Source: Streptomyces sp. MUM 178J (GTDB lineage: Bacteria > Actinomycetota > Actinomycetes > Streptomycetales > Streptomycetaceae). Taken from it: DNA of 24,022 nt. A program made the position numbers and the translations under genes. Shown one piece after another: positions 14,916 to 22,412 of this stretch; position 1 is the stretch's first letter; each line of letters begins with the position of its first letter. The notes under the pieces were generated by a model. The model searched no databases and had not been told where the DNA came from. It saw only the letters and a program-made list of their open reading frames with translations. The stretch is taken from contig NZ_JADWYQ010000066.1 of the NCBI RefSeq assembly GCF_022414575.1, positions 1 to 24,022 of the forward strand, written 5' to 3'.

Positions 14916-15094
14916 CCGCCGTCGACCGGCATCTCGTCGACCGCCGCACCGGTGCGCCGGGACGCTGCCTGTACCTCAGGGCGCTCTTCCTCGACACCCC
15001 GCTTGTCCTGGTCTGGGACCCCGGGCTGGCGCGGCGGGCGGCCGGGGCCATGGGGCGGCTGGTGCGCAGGGCCGGAGCCAAGGGGGGCCGATGA
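14912..15094 (+). CDS. Unrecognised 60-residue protein in the tetronate operon
   Basis: This small gene is supported by its position. Its ATG overlaps the glyceryl-ACP stop (14912-14915) and its TGA overlaps the thioesterase start (15091-15094), both as ATGA. The protein starts MTAVDRHLVDRRTG and has a central hydrophobic stretch, 'LYLRALFLDTPLVLVW' (20-35). A short amphipathic, Arg/Ala-rich helix follows and ends 'RRAGAKGGR'. The hydrophobic stretch is interrupted by Arg, Asp and Pro, so a transmembrane helix is doubtful. I recognise no family. It may be a small partner of an operon enzyme, or a coupling cistron that keeps ribosomes moving to the thioesterase gene. Confidence 0.6.
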   Translation: MTAVDRHLVDRRTGAPGRCLYLRALFLDTPLVLVWDPGLARRAAGAMGRLVRRAGAKGGR

Positions 15095-15912
15095 CCGCCG
15101 CCGCATCCGCCGAGCCGGCGTGCGCGGCCCGAGCGACGCCCGCCTGCCTGGTGCGCGCGCCCCGTGAGAACGCCCCGCTGCGCCTGCTCTGCTTCCACCA
15201 CGCGGGCGGCGGCGCGTCGTTCTTCGCACCGTGGCCCGGCCGGGTCGTGCCATCCGTCGACGTGCTGCCCGTCCAGCTCCCGGGGCGCGAAGCCCGCTAC
15301 CGGGAGCCGCGGTTCGACGACGTCGGGCGGCTCGCCGAGGCGCTGGTCCGCGAGCTGGAGCCCTGGCTCCGGGAACCGTACGCCTTCTACGGGCACAGCA
15401 TGGGGGCCCTGGTTGCGTTCGCGGTCGCGGCGGCCCGGGAGCGCGCGGGCGGGCGCGCGCCGTCGGCCCTCTTCGTCGGCGCGTACGCGGCGCCGCACCG
15501 CACACCGCCGCTGCCGCCCGCCGACCGGTACGGGGACGCGGAGCTCGCGCGCTTCCTCGTCGACGTCGGGGGGCTGAGCCCCGAGTTCCTGGGAAGGGAC
15601 GAGTGGCTGAGCGCGCTGCTGCCCGTCGTCCGCGACGACCTGCGCATCTGCGCCAGCCATCGGAAGGCCGGGCTCGTCGTGCCCGCACGGCCTTCGCTCG
15701 ACGTCCACGCCTTCGCGGGCGCGGACGACACGCTGGTCGACCCCGAGGCGGTACGCGCCTGGGAGCGGTACGCCCGCACCTTCCGCCTCACCCGTGTCCC
15801 CGGCGGGCACTTCTTCCCCCGTGAGGCGCCGGCTCCCTTCTTCCGGGAGCTCAACGCCGCGCTCGTACGGCTCATGCCGGGGCGGGCGGGGCGATCCGCG
15901 AGACCCGGCTGA
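15091..15912 (+). CDS. Type II thioesterase
   Basis: The 273-residue alpha/beta-hydrolase is of the GrsT/TesA type. It has 'LCFHHAGGGASFF' (33-45), the nucleophile elbow 'YGHSMGAL' with Ser103, 'GADDTLV' with Asp213, and His240 in 'PGGHFF'. Free-standing enzymes of this type remove wrongly loaded or stalled acyl groups from carrier proteins. Here they would serve the PKS ACP and the two free ACPs. It is unlikely to release the product, since ring closure by the KAS III-like enzyme already frees the chain. It is the last gene of the operon. Its final 41 bp overlap the tail of the convergent lactonase gene, so there is no intervening terminator. Confidence 0.92.
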   Translation: MTAAASAEPACAARATPACLVRAPRENAPLRLLCFHHAGGGASFFAPWPGRVVPSVDVLPVQLPGREARYREPRFDDVGRLAEALVRELEPWLREPYAFYGHSMGALVAFAVAAARERAGGRAPSALFVGAYAAPHRTPPLPPADRYGDAELARFLVDVGGLSPEFLGRDEWLSALLPVVRDDLRICASHRKAGLVVPARPSLDVHAFAGADDTLVDPEAVRAWERYARTFRLTRVPGGHFFPREAPAPFFRELNAALVRLMPGRAGRSARPG

Positions 15913-16732
15913 TCCGGCGGGCGATCTCCTGGGCGTTCTTCTCGTACAGCGCGGGCTGGCCCCCGATGCCCGGCATGATCCACTCGGTCCCGTGCTCCGA
16001 GCGGTCGGCGAAGGTCAGGCCCCGGGCGTCGGGGCGCAGCCCGGTCACGGTGAGGCAGAACGGCTCCACATACTCGATCTCCCTGCGGGAGGTCAGCCGG
16101 AACGGCCGGTCATGGCCCGGGTAGATGACGTCGGCCAGGTCCACCACCCGGTCGATGCTGCGTACGGCCTGCTCCACATCCCAGAACACCAGCGGGTTGC
16201 GGCGGGTCCTGGCGACCTGGGCGAAGTGCAGCGCATCGCCCGTGATCACGCTCCGGCCGGCGTCGGTCTCGACGACCACGCCGACGCTGCCCGGTGAATG
16301 GCCGGGCAGGGCGAGGATGTGCACGCCGGGTATCACCTCGTGGCCGTCCCGCACCTCGCGGATGGGCAGCTGCTCCAGGAGCAGCCCCGTCCAGGAGGGC
16401 GTGGCCCAGTCGTTGGCGTGGGGCGTGTGGGCGTAGCGGCGTTCGGCCGCGTGGATCAGCAGCGTCGCATGCGGGAAAAGATCGATGTTCTGCACATGGT
16501 CCCAGTGGGCGTGAGTGAGCACCACGGTGTCGATGTCCGGGGCGGCGAGCCCGTGCGAGGCGAGCGCCTCCCACAGGAAGGGCCGCCGCCCGACATGGGC
16601 GGCGTCGACGAGGATGTTCCGGCGCTCGCCCGTGCCGGCGCGCCCCCGGATCAGGAACACTCCGCAGAAGGCCGGATACCCCTGGTCGGTGTCGATGGCG
16701 TAGCCCGGCAGCAGTATGTCAACGGTGGGCAT
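15872..16732 (-). CDS. Metallo-beta-lactamase-fold lactonase (AHL-lactonase-like)
   Basis: The 286-residue protein has the dinuclear metal site of the AiiA/AttM group: 'THAHWDH' (73-79; His74, His76, Asp78, His79), His145 in 'PGHSPGS', Asp166 in 'TGDALHF' and His207 in 'YPGHDRP'. Relatives open lactone rings such as N-acyl homoserine lactones and gamma-butyrolactone. The ATG at 16732 has AGGGGAG upstream. It starts 27 nt after the CoA-ligase stop, so it is the last gene of the leftward transporter-thiolase-ligase operon. Its substrate is not readable from sequence. A signalling lactone, the cluster's own tetronate or a dietary lactone are all possible. The 3' end overlaps the thioesterase gene by 41 bp. 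Confidence 0.87.
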   Translation of the reverse strand: MPTVDILLPGYAIDTDQGYPAFCGVFLIRGRAGTGERRNILVDAAHVGRRPFLWEALASHGLAAPDIDTVVLTHAHWDHVQNIDLFPHATLLIHAAERRYAHTPHANDWATPSWTGLLLEQLPIREVRDGHEVIPGVHILALPGHSPGSVGVVVETDAGRSVITGDALHFAQVARTRRNPLVFWDVEQAVRSIDRVVDLADVIYPGHDRPFRLTSRREIEYVEPFCLTVTGLRPDARGLTFADRSEHGTEWIMPGIGGQPALYEKNAQEIARRISRVSRIAPPAPA

Positions 16733-16759
16733 GGGTCTCCCCTCTTGGTGTGGCTCGGT

Positions 16760-18739
16760 TCATCTGGGCTGCGAACGCACCGCGGCCAGGATCGCCTCCA
16801 TGACGCGGGCATCGACGAGCGAGGACAGGTCGCCGGGCGGGTCGCCGCTGATCAGGTCGCGGATCAGACGGCGCATCACCTTGCCGTTGCGTGTCCTGGG
16901 CAGGCCCGGAACGGCCACCACGCGGCTGGGCCGGAAGGCCGGGCCGAGGGCCGCCGCCACCCGCTCGCGTATGCATGCCGACTCCGCCTCGGCGAGCGGC
17001 CCTTCCCGGGTCACGACGAAGCACCAGAGCGACTCGCCCTTGACCGGGTGCGGCACGCCCACCGCGGCCGCCTCCACGACGCGGGGGTGGCCGAGTACCG
17101 CCTGCTCCACCTCGGCGGGGCCCAGGCGTTTGCCCGCGACCTTGATGACGTCGTCCATACGGCCGTGTACGAACCACTCGTCGCCGACGCGAGAGGCGAG
17201 GTCCCCGTGGGACCACAGGCCCGGCCGCCGCCGGAAGTAGGTGTGGGCGAACCGCCCCGGGGCACGCCACAGGCCCCGGGTCATGCCGGGCCAGGACTGC
17301 TTGACGACCAGTTCGCCCTTCTCGCCTTCGGCCGCCGGCTCGCCCGCGGCGTCCACGATCGCGGCGTCGACGCCCAGGCAGGGTCCGGAGAAGCTGCACG
17401 GGGACTGCGGCAGGGTGGGCGCCGAGCCCAGCAGGGAACCGCCGACCTCGGTGCCGCCGCTGATGTTGATGACGGGGCACCGTTTGCCGCCGAACTCCGC
17501 GGAGTACCAGTGCCAGGCGTCCTCGGTCCACGGCTCGCCCGTGGAGCCGAGGATGCGCACGCGGCGCGGCGCGGCGGCGTCCGGCAGCCGGCGGCCCATC
17601 AGGGACCGCGACAGGCTGGGGGAGCTGCCGAAGACGGTGACGGCGTGGTCCTCCAGCAGCCGCCACAGCCGGGTGGGGGCAGGGTGGTCGATCGCGCCGT
17701 CGTACGCGAGGACGCTCGCGCACGCCAGCGTGCTGCCCACGGCGACGAGCGGGAACATCACCCAGCCCGGGTCGGTGACCCAGAACACCACGTCGCCGGG
17801 TCTGACGTCGAGGTTGTAGCGGACCTCGGAGCCGACCTGCACCGGGAACCCGCCATGGGTGTGCACGGCTCCCTTGGGCCGGCCCGTGGTGCCGGAGGTG
17901 TGCAGCAGCAGAAACGGCGCGGCGGCGGGGAGAGACACCCGGGGACACGGCGGTGACGCGGTGAGCTCCTCCCAGCGCACGGTCTCCGGCCGGGGTGCGG
18001 CCCGGCCGGAGACCGGCCTGACTCCACCCGGGCTTTCCGGGAGGCTTTCCGCGCCGTCGCGGCCGACGACGACGAGATGCCTGACCGTGGTCGCCTCGGC
18101 GGCGGCCCGGCGGGCGATCGCCGCCATGTCGTGCCGTACGCCGCGCCGTGCCGTGGCGTCGGCGGTGACGAGCACCTTGGCCCGGGCGTCGGCCAGCCGC
18201 TCTGCCAGCGCGGCGACGCCGAAGCCGGAGAACATCGGCACCAGCACCGCGCCCATGTGCGCGCAGGCGAAGAGCAGTTCGAACGCCTCGCGCCCCGGCG
18301 GCAGGTAGGCGCCGACCCGGTCGCCCACGCCGATGTGCAGCGCCCGCAGCCCCGAGGCGATCCTGGCGCAGCGCTGGGCCAGCTGCCGGTAGTCGAGGAG
18401 CCCTCCGGTCCCGTCCTCGGTCTCCCAGCGAAAGGCGATCGAGTCGCCGCGGCCCTCGCTGATGTGGCGTTCCAGGCAGGAGTCCACCAGATTGGTGCGG
18501 CCGCCAGGGAACCAGCGGGTGGTCGCGATGCGGCGGTCCTCGCCGCGGATCCGGAGCGGCGGGACATCCCAGACGACGCCGATGTCCCGCATGGCGTGCG
18601 TCCAGAACCAGTCCGGGTCGGCGACGGAGCGCCGCTGCAGTTCGCGATAGCCGTCGACGCCGAGTTTCCGGCACAGCACGGCGACGTTGCTGTGCTCCAG
18701 CAGCTCCTGCGTCGGATGCCAGGCGTGGTCGGGCGCCAT
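16760..18739 (-). CDS. Acyl-CoA synthetase, acetoacetyl-CoA-synthetase-like
   Basis: The 659-residue ANL enzyme has an acetyl-CoA-synthetase-type N-terminal segment ('YRELQRRSVADPDWFW', 31-46). It also has the phosphate loop 'TSGTTGRPKG' (281-290), 'SGGTEVGG' (427-434), 'WSHGDLA' (509-515) and catalytic Lys620 in 'PRTRNGK'. Length and N-terminal domain place it with acetyl/propionyl/acetoacetyl-CoA synthetases rather than long-chain ligases. It should convert a small carboxylic acid, quite possibly a beta-keto acid, to its CoA thioester. Its start overlaps the thiolase stop as TGATG (one shared base), so the two genes are tightly coupled and probably consecutive in one route. Exact substrate is inference. 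Confidence 0.88.
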   Translation of the reverse strand: MAPDHAWHPTQELLEHSNVAVLCRKLGVDGYRELQRRSVADPDWFWTHAMRDIGVVWDVPPLRIRGEDRRIATTRWFPGGRTNLVDSCLERHISEGRGDSIAFRWETEDGTGGLLDYRQLAQRCARIASGLRALHIGVGDRVGAYLPPGREAFELLFACAHMGAVLVPMFSGFGVAALAERLADARAKVLVTADATARRGVRHDMAAIARRAAAEATTVRHLVVVGRDGAESLPESPGGVRPVSGRAAPRPETVRWEELTASPPCPRVSLPAAAPFLLLHTSGTTGRPKGAVHTHGGFPVQVGSEVRYNLDVRPGDVVFWVTDPGWVMFPLVAVGSTLACASVLAYDGAIDHPAPTRLWRLLEDHAVTVFGSSPSLSRSLMGRRLPDAAAPRRVRILGSTGEPWTEDAWHWYSAEFGGKRCPVINISGGTEVGGSLLGSAPTLPQSPCSFSGPCLGVDAAIVDAAGEPAAEGEKGELVVKQSWPGMTRGLWRAPGRFAHTYFRRRPGLWSHGDLASRVGDEWFVHGRMDDVIKVAGKRLGPAEVEQAVLGHPRVVEAAAVGVPHPVKGESLWCFVVTREGPLAEAESACIRERVAAALGPAFRPSRVVAVPGLPRTRNGKVMRRLIRDLISGDPPGDLSSLVDARVMEAILAAVRSQPR

Positions 18740-19911
18740 CAGCGGCCGTCCGGGTTCTCGATCAGGGCGGCGATGCCCTGGCCGCCGCCGATGCACATGG
18801 CGACCACGCCGAACCGGCCGCCGGTGCGCTGTAGTTCATACGCGGCCTTGAGCAGCAGGATCACGCCGGTCGCCCCGACGGGGTGGCCCAGCGCGATGGC
18901 GCCGCCATTGGGATTGACCACGGCGGGGTCGAGTTCGAGGTCGTCCATGACGGCCAGCACCTGGGCCGCGAACGCCTCGTTGAGTTCGATCACATCGATG
19001 TCGTCGGGAGTCAGTCCGCTGCGCCGCAGCAGGCTCCGGATCGCCCCGGCGGGCGCGAACCCCATGATCTCCGGCTCCAGAGCGGTCACCGCCACGTCGC
19101 GCAGCCGGCACAGGGGAGTGACGCCCGGGCTCAGCGCCGTACCGCGCTGCAGCACGACGGCTGCCGCGCCGTCGTTGACGCCCGACGAGTTGCCCGCGGT
19201 GATCGTGCCGTCTGCGGCGAAGGCGGGCTTGAGCGTGGCGAGGATCTCCACGGTCGTTCCCGGGCGGGGGTGTTCGTCGCGCTCCACTGCGCCGTCCGGA
19301 GTGATCACGGGCACGATCTGGCCGCTGAACCTGCCCTGCTCCATGGCCGCGGCGGCGCGCCGCTGGCTCTCGGCGGCCCAGGTGTCCTGCCGGATCCGGG
19401 AGACGCCGAACCGGTCCGCCACGATCTGGCCCGTCGTCCCCATCGGATAGCAGCCGAACGGGTCCCAGGTCAGCGAGGCTGTGCCGTCGATCCGGGCGGC
19501 GCCTTTCAGTTCGTCGGGCGCGCGCTCGCCGTAGTCGAGCAGCGGCTGACGGGTCATCGACTCATTGCCGCCCGCCACCGCTGTCTCGGCCCCGCCCAGG
19601 GCCAGGCTCTGGGCGGCCGACCACACGGCCTGCAGCCCGGAGCCGCACAGCCGGTTGACGTTGTAGGCGGGCACCTGGACCGGCAGTCCGGCGGCCAGCG
19701 CCGCCCGCCGGGCGTTGAACGCCTCCGGGCCGACCTGGCCCACGCACCCCATGACGACTTCGCCGACGCTGTGCGGATCGACGCGGGCGCGGATGAGCGC
19801 CTCCTGGACGGCGAGCGCGCCCAGCCGGTGGGCGGGCAGCGAGCGCAGCGCGCCGTTGTAGCGGCCGACGGGGGTGCGGGCACCCTGGACGACGGCGATG
19901 TCGGAGAGCAT
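18739..19911 (-). CDS. Acetyl-CoA acetyltransferase (thiolase)
   Basis: This 390-residue thiolase is complete and has all active-site elements: Cys89 in 'NRLCGSGLQA', 'NEAFAAQ' (311-317), His343 in 'ALGHPVGATG' and Cys373 in 'CIGGGQG'. It can cleave a beta-ketoacyl-CoA with CoA or run in reverse to condense two acetyl-CoAs. Next to an acetoacetyl-CoA-synthetase-like ligase and an uptake-type transporter, the degradative direction is more likely. I place the start at the ATG at 19911, with GAAGGAG 9 nt upstream. The GTG at 19917 is too close to that site. The stop/start junctions on both sides are TGATG. Confidence 0.93.
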   Translation of the reverse strand: MLSDIAVVQGARTPVGRYNGALRSLPAHRLGALAVQEALIRARVDPHSVGEVVMGCVGQVGPEAFNARRAALAAGLPVQVPAYNVNRLCGSGLQAVWSAAQSLALGGAETAVAGGNESMTRQPLLDYGERAPDELKGAARIDGTASLTWDPFGCYPMGTTGQIVADRFGVSRIRQDTWAAESQRRAAAAMEQGRFSGQIVPVITPDGAVERDEHPRPGTTVEILATLKPAFAADGTITAGNSSGVNDGAAAVVLQRGTALSPGVTPLCRLRDVAVTALEPEIMGFAPAGAIRSLLRRSGLTPDDIDVIELNEAFAAQVLAVMDDLELDPAVVNPNGGAIALGHPVGATGVILLLKAAYELQRTGGRFGVVAMCIGGGQGIAALIENPDGR

Positions 19912-21317
19912 CAGCACTCACTCCTTCGTGGCGGGGAGAGCGGGGAGGCGGCCGCCCGCCGGAGAGCGGCGGCGTCGCGGTCCGGGCGGATCAGCAGCGC
20001 CGAGACGACCGCGCCCGCGATCAGCAGGCAGGCCGCGACGTCGAAGGCGTGGGCGTATCCGGCGGCCTCGTGCGGCGCGGCGTCGATGATCCGTCCGGTC
20101 ACATAGGGGGCGAGCAGGCTGGAGAGCGCGGCGGCGGCGTAGGAGAGCCCCAAGGCGGCGCTGCTCCGTGCCGGCGGGCAGACGTCCGCGATGGCCGCCT
20201 GGGTCAGCGGGGTCTGTCCGTTGCCCGCGGAGAACGCGATGACGACCAGCGGCAGCAGCAGCGCGGCCGCTGTGACGCGGGTGGTGAGCAGCAGACACAG
20301 CCCTGCGGCGAGCGGCAGCAGCGCGCCGACGAGGCCCTGGGCGAGCCGTGCGGTCGCGCCGCGCCGCAGCAGCCGCTGGGCGACGGCGCCCGCGGTCAGC
20401 ACCAGGACGGCCATGGACAGGGCGGGCAGTCCGATGATTCCGCCGATGGCCGCGTCGCTGAAGCCCGCCTGCTCCTCCAGGAAGAGCGGCAGCCAGGCGA
20501 AGCCGAGCGCCAGGGTCCACATCACGGCGAAGGCGGAGAAGGTGGCGCCCAGCCAGGTTCCGGTGGTGACGATCCGCCAGAGGCCGACGTCGGTCGCCCG
20601 GCCGGGCGCCCGGCCGGTGCCCGCGACGGCGTCGCTGCCGGTCTCGGCGGCGGTGTCTTCGGCGGTGTTTTCGGCGGGCGCGGGCCCGGCGACGTCGAGG
20701 GAGCCCGTGTAGGGCCCGCTGCCGCCGACCCTCAGCCAGACGAGCGCCCAGACGACGCCGACTGCGCCGAGCAGGCCGAACGCGGCCCGCCAGCCAAGGG
20801 TGTTGCTCACCAGGATCACCAGCGGGGCGGCCACGACCGTGCCGCCCGCGGCCCCGGCCATCACCACGGCCGAGGGGAGTGCCCGCTCACGCTCGGGGAA
20901 CCAGGTGAAGGCGGTGTGGTTGGCGAGTGGATAGCCCGGACCCTCGCCCGCGCCGAGCACCACCCGGGTGGCCACCAGAGCCCCGAACCCGGCGGCCGGC
21001 AGCAGGATCGGCAGCTGGGCCGCGGCCCACACCAGTGCGAGCGCCGCGAGCAGCGGACGGGCGCGGATCCTGTCGCCTAGGAGGCCGACCAGTACCGCCG
21101 AGACGCTGAACAGCAGGTAGAAGCTGCTGGCGATGGTGCCGAACTCGGTGGCGCTCAGCCCCAGATCGTCCTTGATGGGATCGGCGGTCAGCCCCAGCAC
21201 GGCCTTGTCCGCGGCGTTGATCACGATGAACAGCGCCAGGACGACCAGGACGACCCGGGCCCGGTGCGGCGGCACGTTCGCGGCGTCCGTACGAGCGGCG
21301 GCGGGCTCGATCCCCAT
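19911..21317 (-). CDS. MFS transporter, anion:cation symporter-like (12 TM)
   Basis: The 468-residue protein has the 12-helix major facilitator pattern. A first helix lies around residues 21-43 ('FIVINAADKAVLGLTADP'), a motif A-like loop 'GLLGDRIRARP' is at 78-88, and 'GAGEGPGYPLANHTAF' lies at about helix 4-5. The latter resembles organic-anion symporters (ACS family) rather than drug exporters. It probably imports an organic acid or lactone. The central cytoplasmic loop is acidic and repetitive ('AENTAEDTAAET', encoded by short repeats near 20641-20680). ATG 21317 is the best start; an upstream extension to 21416 would run through the operator region. First gene of the four-gene leftward operon. 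Confidence 0.85.
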   Translation of the reverse strand: MGIEPAAARTDAANVPPHRARVVLVVLALFIVINAADKAVLGLTADPIKDDLGLSATEFGTIASSFYLLFSVSAVLVGLLGDRIRARPLLAALALVWAAAQLPILLPAAGFGALVATRVVLGAGEGPGYPLANHTAFTWFPERERALPSAVVMAGAAGGTVVAAPLVILVSNTLGWRAAFGLLGAVGVVWALVWLRVGGSGPYTGSLDVAGPAPAENTAEDTAAETGSDAVAGTGRAPGRATDVGLWRIVTTGTWLGATFSAFAVMWTLALGFAWLPLFLEEQAGFSDAAIGGIIGLPALSMAVLVLTAGAVAQRLLRRGATARLAQGLVGALLPLAAGLCLLLTTRVTAAALLLPLVVIAFSAGNGQTPLTQAAIADVCPPARSSAALGLSYAAAALSSLLAPYVTGRIIDAAPHEAAGYAHAFDVAACLLIAGAVVSALLIRPDRDAAALRRAAASPLSPPRRSEC

Positions 21318-21354
21318 GGTGTCACCGGCCCCTCGGTAGACCCCGCAACAAGAA

Positions 21355-21372
21355 CGGAACGGTACCGTTCCG
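21355..21372. promoter_or_regulatory. TetR operator O1: perfect 18-bp palindrome
   Basis: CGGAACGGTACCGTTCCG is a perfect palindrome. It lies a few bases downstream of the proposed transcription start of the transporter operon, where a bound repressor would block initiation. It is the first of two similar sites in the divergent region. Confidence 0.8.
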
Positions 21373-21387
21373 CCTTCCTTGGCCGGG

Positions 21388-21416
21388 AAGCTACACCCGG
21401 GAAGAGCGAAACGCAA
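21388..21416 (-). promoter_or_regulatory. Promoter of the transporter-thiolase-ligase-lactonase operon
   Basis: On the minus strand TTGCGT (21411-21416) and TAGCTT (21388-21393) are separated by 17 nt, matching sigma-70/HrdB-type boxes. Operator O2 overlaps the -35 box and operator O1 lies just past the expected start point. Confidence 0.55.
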
Positions 21417-21429
21417 CGGTTCCGTTCCG
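21412..21429. promoter_or_regulatory. TetR operator O2: second copy of the 18-bp site
   Basis: Read on the minus strand, CGGAACGGAACCGTTGCG matches O1 at 16 of 18 positions. The two centres are 57 bp apart. O2 covers the -35 box of the leftward promoter and lies 16 bp before the TetR start codon, so it should repress both genes. Confidence 0.75.
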
Positions 21430-21445
21430 TGTTACTCTCTGGATC

Positions 21446-22063
21446 ATGGCCATGCGCAGCGAGACCTCGCCCAGCCGGCGGCCCGCGGGCTCCGCGGTCC
21501 TGCGGGAGTCGGTCACCGCGACGATCAGGCACGCCGTCTTCGAGGAACTCGCCGAGTCCGGCTACGCCCGCATGTCCATGGAGGCGGTGACCCGCCGAGC
21601 CGGCGTCGGCAAGGCGGCCCTCTACCGCCGCTGGCCCTCGAAGGAGGCCATGGTGCTCGACCTGGTCTCCGAGGTGGCGGAGGAACACCTGCCCACCACT
21701 GAGGACTCCGGATCGCTGCACGGCGACATCGAGCGCTTCATCAGGGACGCCATGGACGCACTCCGGCATCCCCTCGTCGCCCGAATCGTCCCCGACCTGC
21801 TCGCCGAGTCGACGCGCAACGGCCGGCTGGGCAAGGGCCTGCACGAGTCGGTCATCGTGCCCCGCAGAGTGGCGGTGGCAACCGTGCTGCGCCGCGCCGT
21901 GGATCGCGGCGAACTGCCCGCCGACATCGATCTGAGCCTGGCCATCGATCTGTTCGGCGCGCCGCTGTACTTCCGCGTGTTCGCCGCGGGCGGGGCCACC
22001 GACGACGCCTATGTCACCCGCCTGGCCAACGCCGTCCTCGCCGGAGTGAACGCCAGCCGCTGA
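21446..22063 (+). CDS. TetR-family repressor, divergent from the transporter operon
   Basis: The 205-residue protein has a TetR helix-turn-helix at about residues 24-70, including 'AVTRRAGVGKAALYRRW', followed by a helical ligand-binding domain. It resembles the exporter-linked TetR in both halves, but their putative operators differ completely. Divergent placement and two palindromes in the shared region point to autorepression and control of the transporter-thiolase-ligase-lactonase genes. An inducing lactone, acid or acyl-CoA is plausible. The ribosome binding site is weak (GGA 4 nt before the ATG at 21446). An ATG two codons further in is an alternative. Confidence 0.9.
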   Translation: MAMRSETSPSRRPAGSAVLRESVTATIRHAVFEELAESGYARMSMEAVTRRAGVGKAALYRRWPSKEAMVLDLVSEVAEEHLPTTEDSGSLHGDIERFIRDAMDALRHPLVARIVPDLLAESTRNGRLGKGLHESVIVPRRVAVATVLRRAVDRGELPADIDLSLAIDLFGAPLYFRVFAAGGATDDAYVTRLANAVLAGVNASR

Positions 22064-22412
22064 CCGCCCAGGACCGGCCGCCGGCCCTCGGCCGGCCCCC
22101 GAGCCCCTGCGTCGGGCGCAAGAGGAGCGCGGGGGCCCGGTGCAGAACAACTACTGCCCCTCCCGGCGGACTTTTGCCCCCGTCGCGCCGCCCTGCACGC
22201 TCCTCCACGGCCTCCGGCGTGGGCGGGACCCCCCACCCCCTGGGCCCTGCGGGCCCGGGAGGCGTCCCCACGTTGCGTCGGCCAAAAGCCCTCGTAGCGG
22301 AGCTATGAGGGCTTTTGGCCGTCTTGCGATCTCCCCGCAGCCCTTCGGGCGCGGGGGCGCCCGAAGGCGCCGGACGGCGCTCCTTGACGGGCAGACATCG
22401 CCGGTCGCGGCA
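22064..22412. other. Convergent intergenic region without a recognisable gene
   Basis: These 349 nt lie between two converging genes. They contain the strong hairpin at 22280-22320 and a weaker GC-rich hairpin centred on a TGC loop at 22248-22250 (GGGCCC arms). The short open frames here have no ribosome binding sites and no family resemblance. Otherwise I see nothing. Confidence 0.5.
22280..22320. terminator. Strong bidirectional terminator hairpin
   Basis: GGCCAAAAGCCCTC (22280-22293) and GAGGGCTTTTGGCC (22307-22320) are perfect 14-nt arms. The inner GTAGC and GCTAT extend the stem by five pairs, including one G-U, around a GGA loop, for about 19 pairs in all. The A-run and T-run inside the stem make it work from both sides. 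It serves both the rightward TetR and the leftward LuxR gene. Confidence 0.88.

Noticed and set aside
14468..15094. A 208-codon frame ending with the small gene
   Set aside because: Its first 148 codons are the out-of-frame strand of FkbH and the glyceryl-ACP gene. Only the 60-codon part from the ATG at 14912 has a coupled start.
16298..17956. A 552-codon plus-strand frame across lactonase and CoA-ligase genes
   Set aside because: It is a shadow of two well-supported minus-strand genes and shows no recognisable domain or ribosome binding site.
22064..22279. Small open frames between the second TetR and the LuxR gene
   Set aside because: They have no ribosome binding sites or coupling, a biased composition, and lie around terminator hairpins.
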